From a bacterium (GTDB taxonomy: Bacteria; Planctomycetota; JAFGQW01), in the NCBI GenBank assembly GCA_030426805.1, contig JAUHXU010000001.1:956861-1020860 (forward strand): a DNA stretch of 64,000 nucleotides, given 5' to 3'. The translations under genes were made by a program, and so were the position numbers. Below, in pieces: positions 55,656-64,000 of the stretch. Below the pieces are notes generated by a model. It was not told the origin of the DNA and did not search any database. It was given only the letters and a program-made list of their open reading frames with translations. The first letter of the stretch is position 1; each line of letters begins with the position of its first letter.

Positions 55656-57274
55656 TCGATCGGCTCCCGCACGACGACTGTCTTCTGCGCACACTCGGCC
55701 GCGACCCCGCGGGCGAACGCGCGGCGCTCGGCCCACGTCGCCTCGTCCGCGTAGGCACGAAACCACGCGAGCCGACGACCGCGACCGACGTGCGTCGTGA
55801 TCGACGCGGCCAGCTGCGCGAGGTTGCGCACGCGACGTGCGCGCTCCAGCGGGCGGTCGGGGCACGAGACGCGATCGACGTCGACCAGCGTGATCGCGAC
55901 GTCGTCGCCATCGCCGTCGACGAAGACGTTGCACGCCTTCAGGTCGCCGTGAAAGACGCCGCGGTCGTGCATCCGCGCGAACAGCGCCGCGGTCCTCGCG
56001 ATCAGCGGATCGATCGCACGACGAAACGCGCGGGAGTGCTCGCCGTGTCGCTCGGCGAGCGCGATCACGCGGTGGTCCAGCCGCTCCCCCGGTGCGCGCG
56101 CCATCACGAGAAAGCCGCCGCCCGCCCGACCGCGCAAGTAGGCGAGCGGCGCCGCGGTCGGAATCGCGCGCACGACGAGGGCGTTGCCGGCGCGCCACGC
56201 CGCGAGCCCGCGCCCGCCGCCGTCGATCCGGTCCCCGAGGCGCGGGAAGTACTCCTTCACGACGAGCGGTTCGCCGTCGACCGCGACCGACGTCACGCGC
56301 GTGCGCCGCGTGCGCTTGAGGTCGCGGTCGTCGCCGGCAGCGCGGTGTGCGGCGATCGCCGCGAGGGCCGAGTCGCGCCCGAACCCGCGCGCGTAGTAGA
56401 GCGTGCCGCCGTCGACCGACTCCACCGCAAAGCCGCTCGACCGCACGACGCAGCGCTTCGAGCGACTCCGCAGCCGCCGCCGCTCGAACGACTCGATGCG
56501 CCCCTCGATCCACGGCCCGAGCGCCGCGAGGTCGCCGAGCGCACCGTTGGCATCGCTCGCCGCGTAGCCCTCCACGACCGCCGCCCGATCGGCCGGCGTC
56601 GTCACCCGACTGGTCGAGTGCAGCATGAACGCGAGATTCCAGCGACGGGCGCGCGCATCGAGCGTGCGTCGCCAGCTCCCCCGGTGCAGGTCGATGAAGT
56701 GGATCTCGTAGTCGCCGGCGTCGTCCCGGCGGATCAACACGTTGCCGCTGTGGAGGTCGCGGTGAAAGAGCCCGGCTTCGTGCAGGCCACGCACCTCGGC
56801 GCCGAGTTGCCGCAGAAACGCGTGACGGCGCGCCTCGTCGTCGAGCAACTCGCGCTCGATCAGCGGCACGAGGTCGATCGCGTCGGGGATCTCGACCGTC
56901 GCGAGCCAGCTCGCGCGCAACCAACCACCGACCCACCGCTCGGCGACCGCGCCCGGCACCGGCACGCGAAGCCCCGCCTCGCGGCCGCGCACGATGATCC
57001 GCCACTCGCGCGACGCCTTCGACTCGACGAGCCGCGCCTTCAGCCGCTCCCCGAGGTCGCCGCGCGCGTAGCGCTTGACGAAGTAGACGCGACTGCCGAT
57101 CTGCAGCCGGTAGACCGTGCGGACGCTGTTGTGCTTGATCTTCGTCGCGTCCGCAGCGGCGATGAACGCCTCGGGGTCGTCGACGAAGCCGACGAAGTCG
57201 TCGGCGCACGGGCGGTGAATCCGCCAGTCGAAGCCGCCCGCGCTGCGCGGATCGATCACGAGGCGGTCGCTCAT
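55652..57274 (-). CDS. Tandem double kinase of the LPS (Kdo/WaaP) family
   Basis: 540 aa from the ATG at 57274, overlapping the GT2 stop. Two complete protein-kinase-like folds lie in one chain. Half 1 has Lys67 (YFVKRY), catalytic loop HRDLHSGN at 171-178 and metal Asp195 (IDLHR). Half 2 has Lys340 (LVVKEY), loop HGDLKACN at 442-449 and Asp465 (VDVDR). Both keep the catalytic Lys, Asp and Asn, so both could be active. The family phosphorylates heptose or Kdo in LPS core. Fusion of two such domains suggests two successive phosphorylations. Neighbours are glycosyltransferases and another such kinase. Confidence 0.82.
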   Translation of the reverse strand: MSDRLVIDPRSAGGFDWRIHRPCADDFVGFVDDPEAFIAAADATKIKHNSVRTVYRLQIGSRVYFVKRYARGDLGERLKARLVESKASREWRIIVRGREAGLRVPVPGAVAERWVGGWLRASWLATVEIPDAIDLVPLIERELLDDEARRHAFLRQLGAEVRGLHEAGLFHRDLHSGNVLIRRDDAGDYEIHFIDLHRGSWRRTLDARARRWNLAFMLHSTSRVTTPADRAAVVEGYAASDANGALGDLAALGPWIEGRIESFERRRLRSRSKRCVVRSSGFAVESVDGGTLYYARGFGRDSALAAIAAHRAAGDDRDLKRTRRTRVTSVAVDGEPLVVKEYFPRLGDRIDGGGRGLAAWRAGNALVVRAIPTAAPLAYLRGRAGGGFLVMARAPGERLDHRVIALAERHGEHSRAFRRAIDPLIARTAALFARMHDRGVFHGDLKACNVFVDGDGDDVAITLVDVDRVSCPDRPLERARRVRNLAQLAASITTHVGRGRRLAWFRAYADEATWAERRAFARGVAAECAQKTVVVREPIE

Positions 57275-58047
57275 CGCGCGTCCTCCGTGCGGGCGCGCCG
57301 CTCGAGTTCGTAGAGCTTGGCGTGCTTGAGGAAGACGTAGTAGCCGGCCATGCCGGCGAGGATCAGCCCGGGGATGCCGTCGAGGAACCCGAGCCGCAGC
57401 ACGTAGATCCGAAACGTCCGCCACGCCGACCCGATCAGCATCGCGAGCGGACTGAACCGCTTGCCGGCCGCGTGCCGCTCTTCGGCGGCGATCGTCGTGA
57501 AGTTGTCGATCGTGCGCACGTGGTCGCGCAGGCTCCGATACGTGTGGTGGTGCAGGTCGCCGTCGAGCCGCCCGGTCGCACCGTCGACCTCGACGCGGTC
57601 GTGCGGGTTCGTGCCGCCCCATTTTCCGCGCCGACGATCGAACAGCCGCACGCGCCACTGCGGATACCAGCCGCAGTGATCGATCCACCGACCGAGGTAT
57701 TCGGTGTGACGATTGAACGCGTAGCCGGCGTGCGTCGGCTCGCTCGCCTTGAACGTCCGGACCGCGGCGCGCAGTTCGTCGCTCAGTCGCTCGTCGGCGT
57801 CGACGCACAGCACCCAGTCGTGCGTCGCCTGCTCGATCGCGTGGTTCTTCTGCGCGACGTGCCCCGGCCACGCGTTTTCGATCACCCGCGCCCCGTGCGC
57901 CGCGCAGATCTCGCGCGTGCGGTCGGTGCTCCCGGAATCGACGACGACGATCTCGTCGACGACGTCGAGACTCGCCAGGCACGGACCGATGCGGTCGGCC
58001 TCGTCGCGCGTGATGATGCACGCCGAGATCTGCACACCCACGGTCAC
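57271..58047 (-). CDS. Glycosyltransferase family 2, WaaE/KdtX-like
   Basis: 258 aa from a GTG overlapping the downstream Kdo-kinase-like gene by 4 bases. A GT-A fold with SACIITRDEADRIGPCLASL at the start, the DSGSTDRT loop, the metal-binding VLCVDADERLS and the LPS-type FNRHTEYLGRWIDHCGWYPQWRVRLF block seen in core beta-glucosyltransferases such as WaaE. A C-terminal membrane-associated helix pair (about 205-240) is present. It probably adds a hexose to the LPS inner core. Confidence 0.9.
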   Translation of the reverse strand: MTVGVQISACIITRDEADRIGPCLASLDVVDEIVVVDSGSTDRTREICAAHGARVIENAWPGHVAQKNHAIEQATHDWVLCVDADERLSDELRAAVRTFKASEPTHAGYAFNRHTEYLGRWIDHCGWYPQWRVRLFDRRRGKWGGTNPHDRVEVDGATGRLDGDLHHHTYRSLRDHVRTIDNFTTIAAEERHAAGKRFSPLAMLIGSAWRTFRIYVLRLGFLDGIPGLILAGMAGYYVFLKHAKLYELERRARTEDAR

Positions 58048-58901
58048 GCGCCCTTCCGTGCGGCGCCGGTCAGTCGCCAGCGGAAGACGCGCCACGGGTA
58101 GCGGGCCGCGCGGCCGCGCACAAGCCACGCATCGAGCGCTCGCGGATCGCCGGCGTCGTCGACGTAGGCGCGCAGGAAGCGAACGCGGTCGGCCCGCGAG
58201 ATCGCCGGGCGCACGCACAGGTTGAACTTCACGGTCGACCGGTCGAGCCGGCGGAGGTTGGCGAGTCGCGCGTCGTGGTGCAGCGGCGTCTCGACGCGCG
58301 CACGATCGAAGTCGATCACGAACGCGGTCGGGTCCGGGTCGCGCCGGAGCAGCACGTTCTTCACGTGCAGATCCGCGTGGACGATTCCGGCGTCGTGCAT
58401 CCGACGCACCGCACGACCGATCGAGACGATCGCGTCGCGACGCGCGCGACCGGTCGGCGCGTCGTCGCCGGTGAGCCACGTGACGAGGTCCGGCGCCTCG
58501 GGCAACTCGCGGGTCGCGATCTCGCCGCGCCAGAGCCCCGGTCCGGCCGGGTCGACCCGCACCGCGAGCACCTCGACCGTGGGCACCCCGGCGGCGCGCG
58601 CCGTCTCGGTCACGCACAGTTCCGCGAACGGGCGGCGCTCGTCGAACAGACGATCGCGCGTCAGCCAGCGAAAGAGCCCGCCGCGGCGGTAGCGCCGAAA
58701 GACCGCGTGGCCGCCGTCCCACGGGACGCGCTCCGTCGCGCCGCGGCCCCGGAAGGCCGGTTCACCGCCGCGGGCGCCGGGCCCCGCGAGCACGAGCCGC
58801 TCGAGCCCGTCGCCGCCGTCGCGTCGGATCGCGAGCCGCGAAGCCCCGTGGCGCCGCAACTCGAACGTTCCCGGCACGAGCGACTCGACTTCTCGGCTCA
58901 A
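58044..58901 (-). CDS. Kdo/LPS kinase (KdkA-like)
   Basis: 285 aa from the TTG at 58901, chosen because GAGGAG lies 6 bases upstream; a GTG at 58931 would add 10 residues. The kinase-like core has VFRRYRRGGLFRWLTRDRLFDERRPFAEL, typical of 3-deoxy-D-manno-octulosonate kinase, the catalytic loop HADLHVKNVLL and the metal Asp in VIDFDRAR. It phosphorylates the Kdo or core sugar of LPS from the cytoplasmic side. First gene of the five-gene minus-strand operon, 47 bp from the divergent heptosyltransferase gene. Confidence 0.88.
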   Translation of the reverse strand: MSREVESLVPGTFELRRHGASRLAIRRDGGDGLERLVLAGPGARGGEPAFRGRGATERVPWDGGHAVFRRYRRGGLFRWLTRDRLFDERRPFAELCVTETARAAGVPTVEVLAVRVDPAGPGLWRGEIATRELPEAPDLVTWLTGDDAPTGRARRDAIVSIGRAVRRMHDAGIVHADLHVKNVLLRRDPDPTAFVIDFDRARVETPLHHDARLANLRRLDRSTVKFNLCVRPAISRADRVRFLRAYVDDAGDPRALDAWLVRGRAARYPWRVFRWRLTGAARKGA

Positions 58902-58948
58902 TCCGACTCCTCTCGCCTGCACACCGAACACCCACCATACTTAGCACT

Positions 58949-60046
58949 ATGGCGCTCGATCTGCCCCCGAACCCCCGCATCCTGCTCGTACGGCTGAGCG
59001 CGCTCGGCGACGTGATCTGCGCGATGCCGGTCGTGACGGCGCTGCGCCGCCACTGGCCGCAGGCGCACATCGCATGGGCGGTCGAGCACACCAACGCCGC
59101 GATCGCCGAACGGCACCCGGACCTGGACGAAGCCGTCGTCCTGCCCCGCAAGCACCTGCGCAACGCGTGGCGGCGGCCGTGGCGCGTGCCGGGCGCGATC
59201 GGCGACATCCGGCGGATCCTCCGCGACGCCCGGGGGCCCGGCTTCGACCTCGTGCTCGACCTGCAGGGCAACATGAAGAGCGGTTTCGTGACCGGACTGT
59301 CGGGCGGGCGGATCCGGGTCGGGCACGACCGGCGTTTCCGCAAGGAGATCGCGAACGCGCTGTTCACGAACCACCGCGTGCATCCGGTGCCGGAGGGCGA
59401 CGCGACCCGCCACCGCGCCGAGCGCGACCTCGGCATGCTGCGCGCCATCGGTATCCCGGCCACGTTCGAGCCGCGCCCGATCACGATCCCGGACGCCGAC
59501 GCCGAGGCGGCGGACGCGTTCCTGCAGACGGTGCCCGGCACCGGCCCGATCGTCGCGATCCACCCCGGCACGAGCGCGTTCGGCGCTTTCAAGCGGTGGG
59601 CGCCGGATCGCTTCGCGGCGCTCGCCGATCGGCTCGTCGAGGCGCGCGACGCGCGGGTGATCGTGTCGTGGGGTCCGGACGAAGAGCCGCTCGCCCACGA
59701 GGTCATCGCCGCGATGACGACGCGGGCCACGCCGTTTCCGCCGCCGCGGGGCCTCGTGTTCCTCGCCGCGGTCTACGAGCGGGCCGACCTCGTCGTCGGT
59801 TGCGACTCCGGGCCACTCCACCTCGCGGGCTTGATGGACACCGCGACGCTGACGCTCTTCGGACCCAAGGATCCGAACGTCTACCGGCCGGTTGGCGCCC
59901 ACGGGGAAGTGGTCTACAAGGCCGTCGATTGCAGCCCGTGCACGCTGCGCGCGTGCGATCACGTGACCTGCATGCGCTCGATGGTGGTCGACGACGTCGC
60001 CGGGCCGGCCCTCCGGATGCTCGCCGATCGCACCGAGGCCGGGTAG
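58949..60046 (+). CDS. ADP-heptose:LPS heptosyltransferase (GT9)
   Basis: 365 aa. GT9 features: ILLVRLSALGDVICAMPVVTALR at the start, LVLDLQGNMKSG, IVAIHPGTSAFGAFKRW at the donor-site loop (near 195-210) and VVGCDSGPLHLAGLMDTATLTLFGP near the C-terminus. It resembles WaaC/WaaF, which add L-glycero-D-manno-heptose to the inner core. A cysteine-containing end (CSPCTLRACDHVTCM) matches that of many family members. Very short divergent spacing to the Kdo-kinase gene suggests shared control. Confidence 0.92.
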   Translation: MALDLPPNPRILLVRLSALGDVICAMPVVTALRRHWPQAHIAWAVEHTNAAIAERHPDLDEAVVLPRKHLRNAWRRPWRVPGAIGDIRRILRDARGPGFDLVLDLQGNMKSGFVTGLSGGRIRVGHDRRFRKEIANALFTNHRVHPVPEGDATRHRAERDLGMLRAIGIPATFEPRPITIPDADAEAADAFLQTVPGTGPIVAIHPGTSAFGAFKRWAPDRFAALADRLVEARDARVIVSWGPDEEPLAHEVIAAMTTRATPFPPPRGLVFLAAVYERADLVVGCDSGPLHLAGLMDTATLTLFGPKDPNVYRPVGAHGEVVYKAVDCSPCTLRACDHVTCMRSMVVDDVAGPALRMLADRTEAG

Positions 60047-60078
60047 GCTCGACCGGACCCCTTCCTGGAGAATTGCCG

Positions 60079-60795
60079 ATGCGGCCGGACGGCCGATCCG
60101 TCGATCAGCTTCGATCGATCTCGATCACCCCGAACTTCCTCGACGCCTCGCCCGGCAACGCGCTCGTCGCGTTCGGTCAGACCAAGGTGCTGTGCACCGC
60201 GGTCCTCGAGGACGGCGTACCGCCGTTTCTCTCGAACCGCGGCCGCGGCTGGGTCACCGCCGAATACGACATGCTCCCCGCGTCGACCGTCACGCGCAAG
60301 GCGCGCAGCTGGCGGCGCGGCAAGGCCGACGGCCGCACGCTCGAGATCCAGCGCCTGATCGGCCGCGCACTGCGCACCGTCGTCGACCCGGGCACGCTGG
60401 GCGAACGCACGATCTGGGTGGACTGCGACGTGCTGCAGGCCGACGGCGGCACGCGCACCGCGTCGGTGACCGGCGCCTGGGTCGCGCTCGCGCTGTGCCT
60501 GCGGGACGCGCGCGAGAACGAAGTGCTCTCGGGCGATCCGATTCGCGCGCAGGTCGGCGCCGTCAGCGTCGGCGTCGTCGGTGGCCGTGTCTGCCTCGAC
60601 CTCTGCTACGAGGAGGACGCGCGCGCCGACACCGATCTGAACCTCGTGATGACCGATCGGGGCGGCATCGTCGAGGTGCAGGGCACCGCCGAGGGGGAGC
60701 CGTTCAGCGACGGCGAACTCGGCGAGATGCTCACGATCGGCCGCGCCGGCCTCGAGACGATCTTCGACGCGCAGCGGGCCGCCCTCGGCGCATGA
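60079..60795 (+). CDS. rph: Ribonuclease PH
   Basis: 238 aa from the ATG at 60079. The phosphorolytic 3'-5' exoribonuclease that trims tRNA 3' ends. Conserved blocks are MRPDGRSVDQLR, VAFGQTKVLCTAVLEDGVPPFL, GWVTAEYDMLPAST, the RSWRRGKADGRTLEIQRLIGRALR Arg cluster and DCDVLQADGGTRTASVTGA with the phosphate-site residues. The length is normal for the family. The next gene starts inside its stop codon; an rph-rdgB pairing is common in bacteria. Confidence 0.97.
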   Translation: MRPDGRSVDQLRSISITPNFLDASPGNALVAFGQTKVLCTAVLEDGVPPFLSNRGRGWVTAEYDMLPASTVTRKARSWRRGKADGRTLEIQRLIGRALRTVVDPGTLGERTIWVDCDVLQADGGTRTASVTGAWVALALCLRDARENEVLSGDPIRAQVGAVSVGVVGGRVCLDLCYEEDARADTDLNLVMTDRGGIVEVQGTAEGEPFSDGELGEMLTIGRAGLETIFDAQRAALGA

Positions 60796-62807
60796 CGACG
60801 GTCCGGATCGTCCTCGCGACGGAGAACCGTCACAAGCTCGACGAGATCCGGGCGATGCTCGCCGACTACCCGGTCGAGTTGCTGACGCTCGCCGACTTCC
60901 CGGACGCCGAGATCGCCGAGGAGACCGGCACGACGTTCGAGGAGAACGCGACGCTCAAGGCCGAGTCGGTCGCGCGTGCGACGGGACTGTGGTCGCTCGC
61001 GGACGACTCGGGCCTCGAGGTCGACGCGCTCGACGGCCGCCCCGGCGTCTACAGCAAGCGCTACGCCGGCCCCGAGGCGACGGCGGCCGACAACAACGCG
61101 AAGCTCCTCACCGAGCTGGCCGCGGTCGACGACGACGCGCGCGGCGCCCGATTCGTCAGCGTGATGGCGCTCGCGCGCCCGGACGAGCCGACCGAACTCG
61201 TGCGCGGCGAGGTGCGCGGGTCGATCCTGCGCGAGACGCGCGGCACCGGCGGCTTCGGCTACGACCCGCTGTTCTACTACCCGCCCTACGAGCGCGCGTT
61301 CGGCGAGATCGACGCCGACGCGAAGAACCGCGTGAGCCACCGCGCGGCGGCCCTCGTCGGGCTGCGGGAGCGGATCGGCGCGTTGCTCGCACCGACGCGT
61401 CCGGCCGGCGAGACCGCGGTCGACACCCCGCCGGACTTCCTCCGCCCCGAACGGCGACGCAAGGACCGCCTCGGCTTCGTCGACTACGTCGAGGCGATCA
61501 TCCTCGCGTTGATCATGGCGCTCGTGCTGCGCGAGTTCTTCATCGAGGCGTTCAAGATCCCGACACCCTCGATGGCGCCGGCGCTGCGCGGCGACCCGCA
61601 CGGTGACCGCATCCTCGTCGACAAGTGGCTCTACCGGTTCCGCGAGCCGCGCCGCTGGGAGGTCGCCGTCTTCCGCTACCCGCTCGAGCAGACGACGAAC
61701 TTCATCAAGCGGGTCGCCGGCTTGCCCGGCGAGACGGTGCGGATCGAAGACGGCGACCTGTTCATCGACGAGGTGATCGAGCGCAAGCCCGACGACGTCC
61801 AGCGCGGCCTGTGGATCCCGCTGTTCCCGGAGAGCCGCGACCCGTACACCGCGAGCCCCCACCGCGCCGGCGCCGAATACGGTGCCCCCGGCCACTTCGA
61901 GGTCGACGAGCGACGGATCGACGGCGACGCGTGGCACCCGACCGCGGGCGGCCGCGCGCACTACGCGTTCTCCGCGATGCAGCGACCGCCGGCGCGCTAC
62001 AAGACGTCGATCCACCACTATCGCGACCTGCGGTTCGGCGCGACGATGACGCTCGCCGCCGGCGCCGCGGCGACGGTCGAACTCGACACGCGCGATCGGC
62101 GCTGCACCGTCTCCTTCCGCACCGACGCGCCGGGCTTCTCGATCGCGCTCGCGCGCCACCCGTCGCTGGCATCGGCCGGTCTCCGCGCGACCCGCGAGGG
62201 GCAGCGCCACGTGCCGCACGCGGGCCGCTCGTTCGAGCCCGGCCGCGCCTACGACGTCGCGGTGTGGCACGCCGACTATCGCGTTGTCGTCGAGGTGGAC
62301 GGCGAACGCTGGGCGACGCTCGACCTCGAACGCACGGACGGCATCGTGCGCTGGTTCGACGTGCCGCCGTCGGCGCTCGCCCTCGGCGCGACCGGCGACG
62401 TCACCTGGGACGACCTCGCGGTGGCCCGTGACCTGCACTACGCGGGGAGCGACCACGAGCGCATCCCCGCCGGCCACTACTACATGCTCGGCGACAACAG
62501 CTACAACAGTCGCGATTCGCGCAAGTGGTCGAAGACGCGCTACAAGCTGAAGGACGGCGGCTTCATCGACTGCGACGACGAGCCGCGCAAGCCGATCCTG
62601 TTCCACGAGAGCATCGCGCAAGGGGACACCTACACCGACGTGTACGGCCGGGACTATCCGGGCAAAGCGATCGATTTCAGCGTCACGCCGGTGTCCGAGC
62701 CGGCGCCGTTCGTACCCCGGGACTTGATCGTCGGGCGTGCGTTCGTGATCTTCTACCCGTGGCCGCCGATCTACTCGGAGTCGTTTCGACCGGGAGTCAT
62801 CCGATGA
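60792..62807 (+). CDS. rdgB-lepB: Fusion of RdgB (XTP/dITP pyrophosphatase) and signal peptidase I
   Basis: 671 aa in one frame. Residues 1-200 are RdgB/Ham1: ATENRHKLDEI, LADDSGLEVDAL, GGFGYDPLF and NRVSHRAAAL. After a linker (about 201-230) a membrane helix (about 234-252) leads into signal peptidase I with nucleophile Ser260 (FKIPTPSM) and general base Lys306 (NFIKRVAGLPGE), and the box E MLGDNSYNSRDSR near 566. About 200 residues inserted before box E form a beta-sandwich. RdgB would face the cytoplasm and the protease the periplasm, consistent with LepB topology. No stop, and no good ATG for a separate protease, lies between the parts. Confidence 0.88.
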   Translation: MTTVRIVLATENRHKLDEIRAMLADYPVELLTLADFPDAEIAEETGTTFEENATLKAESVARATGLWSLADDSGLEVDALDGRPGVYSKRYAGPEATAADNNAKLLTELAAVDDDARGARFVSVMALARPDEPTELVRGEVRGSILRETRGTGGFGYDPLFYYPPYERAFGEIDADAKNRVSHRAAALVGLRERIGALLAPTRPAGETAVDTPPDFLRPERRRKDRLGFVDYVEAIILALIMALVLREFFIEAFKIPTPSMAPALRGDPHGDRILVDKWLYRFREPRRWEVAVFRYPLEQTTNFIKRVAGLPGETVRIEDGDLFIDEVIERKPDDVQRGLWIPLFPESRDPYTASPHRAGAEYGAPGHFEVDERRIDGDAWHPTAGGRAHYAFSAMQRPPARYKTSIHHYRDLRFGATMTLAAGAAATVELDTRDRRCTVSFRTDAPGFSIALARHPSLASAGLRATREGQRHVPHAGRSFEPGRAYDVAVWHADYRVVVEVDGERWATLDLERTDGIVRWFDVPPSALALGATGDVTWDDLAVARDLHYAGSDHERIPAGHYYMLGDNSYNSRDSRKWSKTRYKLKDGGFIDCDDEPRKPILFHESIAQGDTYTDVYGRDYPGKAIDFSVTPVSEPAPFVPRDLIVGRAFVIFYPWPPIYSESFRPGVIR

Positions 62808-64000
62808 GCAAGTCCGCCGAGCGCCCGACGCACTACGCCGAGCACGTACCGTCGGCCGCGCGTTCGATCATCGACAACGTCGAGGCGCTCGCGATCGCAT
62901 TCGTGATGGCGCTGGTCGTCCGGCAGTTCGCGCTCGAGGTCTTCAAGATCCCGTCGGACTCGATGTATCCGACCCTCAACGGCGAGGCGACCAACGGCGA
63001 CCGCGTGATCGTCAACAAGGCGCGCTACCTGTTCGGCGGCCCGAACCGCTGGGAGGTCACGGTCTTCAAGTATCCGCTCGACGTGCGCCGCAACTTCATC
63101 AAGCGGCTCGTCGGGATGCCGGGCGAGCGCTTCACGGTCCTCGACGGCGACATCTGGGTGAACGGCACGATCGAGCGCAAACCGGAGCGCGTGCAACGCC
63201 ACATCTGGTTCGAGCGCTTCCCCGAGCCGACGCGCTTCGTCCAGGTGCCGGACTACTGCTCGTTCAAGCCGAGCACCGGTGCGAAGTGGACCGGCAACCG
63301 CCAGCAGTGGAGCGTCACCGCGGGCGACACCGCCGCGCGCCTCGACTTCGACTTCGGCCAACCGGTTCCGCTCCGCGGCGACCGCGCGTTCACCTACAAC
63401 GACGCGCGCGACTACCGACTGCACGGCACGGTGCGCGCGTCCGCCGGCGCGACGGTCGGGATCGAGTTCACGGTGCGCGGACGCCCGTTCACGATCACGC
63501 TGCCGACGTCGGGCAACGCGTCGATCGCGTTCGACCGCGCGCCGTTCGCCGCCGTGCGCGCGGTGGACGAGCGCGGGGCGAGCAAGCAGCTCCCGGCGGA
63601 TGACACGGTCGACATCGAGATCGCGCACTGGGACTGGCGGATCCAGGTCTCGATCGACGGCGTGCCGTGGTTCGACTACGAGCTGGACCCGAAGCCGTGG
63701 GCCGAGTCCGACGCGGCGCTGTTCGCCGAGCGCCGTCGTGACAACTCCTCCGCCCACCCGCGCCGCTTCGCCGCTGCGACGAGTGCGATCGCGCTCACGG
63801 CGCTCGGCGGAACGGTCACGTTCGACGAACTCACCGTCGACCAGGACCTCCACTACACCTACGCGAGCCCGAACGGCGTCGACGAGTTGAAGATCCCCGA
63901 CGGACACTACTTCCTGATGGGCGACAACAGCCACGGCAGCCGCGACTCGCGCGAGTGGCACCGGATCCAGGTGAAGGACCCGAAGACCGGCGAGCTCATC
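62804..64000 (+). CDS. Second signal peptidase I, cut by window edge
   Basis: 399 codons are visible from an ATG overlapping the previous stop by 4 bases; the end lies beyond the window. A membrane helix (about 26-43) precedes nucleophile Ser53 (FKIPSDSMYPTL) and Lys100 (NFIKRLVGMPGE). Box E is FLMGDNSHGSRDSREW near 369-384. As in its neighbour, a beta-sandwich insert of about 200 residues with a VSIDGVPWFDY strand and a TVDQDLHYTY exit lies between the catalytic Lys and box E. It is a tandem duplicate of the protease half of the upstream fusion and removes signal peptides of exported proteins. Confidence 0.9.
   Translation, partial: MSKSAERPTHYAEHVPSAARSIIDNVEALAIAFVMALVVRQFALEVFKIPSDSMYPTLNGEATNGDRVIVNKARYLFGGPNRWEVTVFKYPLDVRRNFIKRLVGMPGERFTVLDGDIWVNGTIERKPERVQRHIWFERFPEPTRFVQVPDYCSFKPSTGAKWTGNRQQWSVTAGDTAARLDFDFGQPVPLRGDRAFTYNDARDYRLHGTVRASAGATVGIEFTVRGRPFTITLPTSGNASIAFDRAPFAAVRAVDERGASKQLPADDTVDIEIAHWDWRIQVSIDGVPWFDYELDPKPWAESDAALFAERRRDNSSAHPRRFAAATSAIALTALGGTVTFDELTVDQDLHYTYASPNGVDELKIPDGHYFLMGDNSHGSRDSREWHRIQVKDPKTGELI

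Overview
The window is very GC-rich and is almost filled with genes packed end to end, many overlapping by 4 bases. The gene set points to a planctomycete-like bacterium. It has SpoVG with an inserted zinc ribbon, MoxR/DUF58/BatA-type von Willebrand clusters, paired prenyltransferase/squalene-cyclase-like secreted proteins, large PQQ-propeller and SBBP proteins, HEAT-repeat secreted proteins, oversized signal peptidases, and an LPS core (heptosyltransferase and Kdo-kinase type) locus. The phylum assignment is an inference from gene content. No rRNA is present.

Region 1 (131-8315) is an integrated mobile element of about 8.2 kb with visibly lower GC. It sits in the 3' half of an initiator tRNA-fMet gene (8270-8345, minus) and is bounded by 43-bp direct repeats (42/43 identical). 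It carries a tyrosine recombinase next to the tRNA, an unknown protein translationally coupled to it, an excisionase-like HTH protein, a rolling-circle Rep (Rep_trans), a long inverted repeat beside rep, and matching 11-bp repeats near both ends that look like integrase arm sites. The cargo is a compact three-gene plus-strand module: a proteasome/HslV-like Ntn hydrolase whose Thr2 would become the catalytic Thr1, an ABC-ATPase fused to a DUF4435 (TOPRIM-like) nuclease as in fused PARIS/OLD systems, and a RelA/SpoT alarmone or tRNA-modifying synthetase. I read it as a candidate undescribed anti-phage system.

Region 2 (8468-18533) is core chromosome. A HEAT protein is followed by a minus-strand metabolic operon: psd, pssA, a folK-panC fusion, ispE, spoVG and a DUF2520 Rossmann protein. 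Divergent from it are eno and an ftsB-like gene.

Region 3 (18575-43481) is an envelope/secretome block on the plus strand: a PQQ-like protein, MoxR, DUF58, BatA-type and vWA/glutamine-amidotransferase-like proteins, an SBBP propeller, a giant PQQ-like protein, two prenyltransferase-like proteins, a DUF4175-like membrane protein and a 909-aa coiled-coil protein.

Region 4 (43503-53691) holds rlmI-like, larE and a CPBP protease on the minus strand. Divergent from them is the translation operon nusA-infB-ylxP(DUF503)-rbfA with a promoter and terminator-bearing leader, followed by an LpxL-like acyltransferase and a methyltransferase.

Region 5 (53761-64000) is a minus-strand LPS-core operon: a Kdo-kinase-like protein, GT2, a double kinase, GT4 and an unknown protein. 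Divergent from it are a GT9 heptosyltransferase, rph, an in-frame RdgB-signal peptidase I fusion and a second signal peptidase cut by the window edge. Two copies of a 96-bp palindromic repeat lie at 30126-30221 and 53662-53757.
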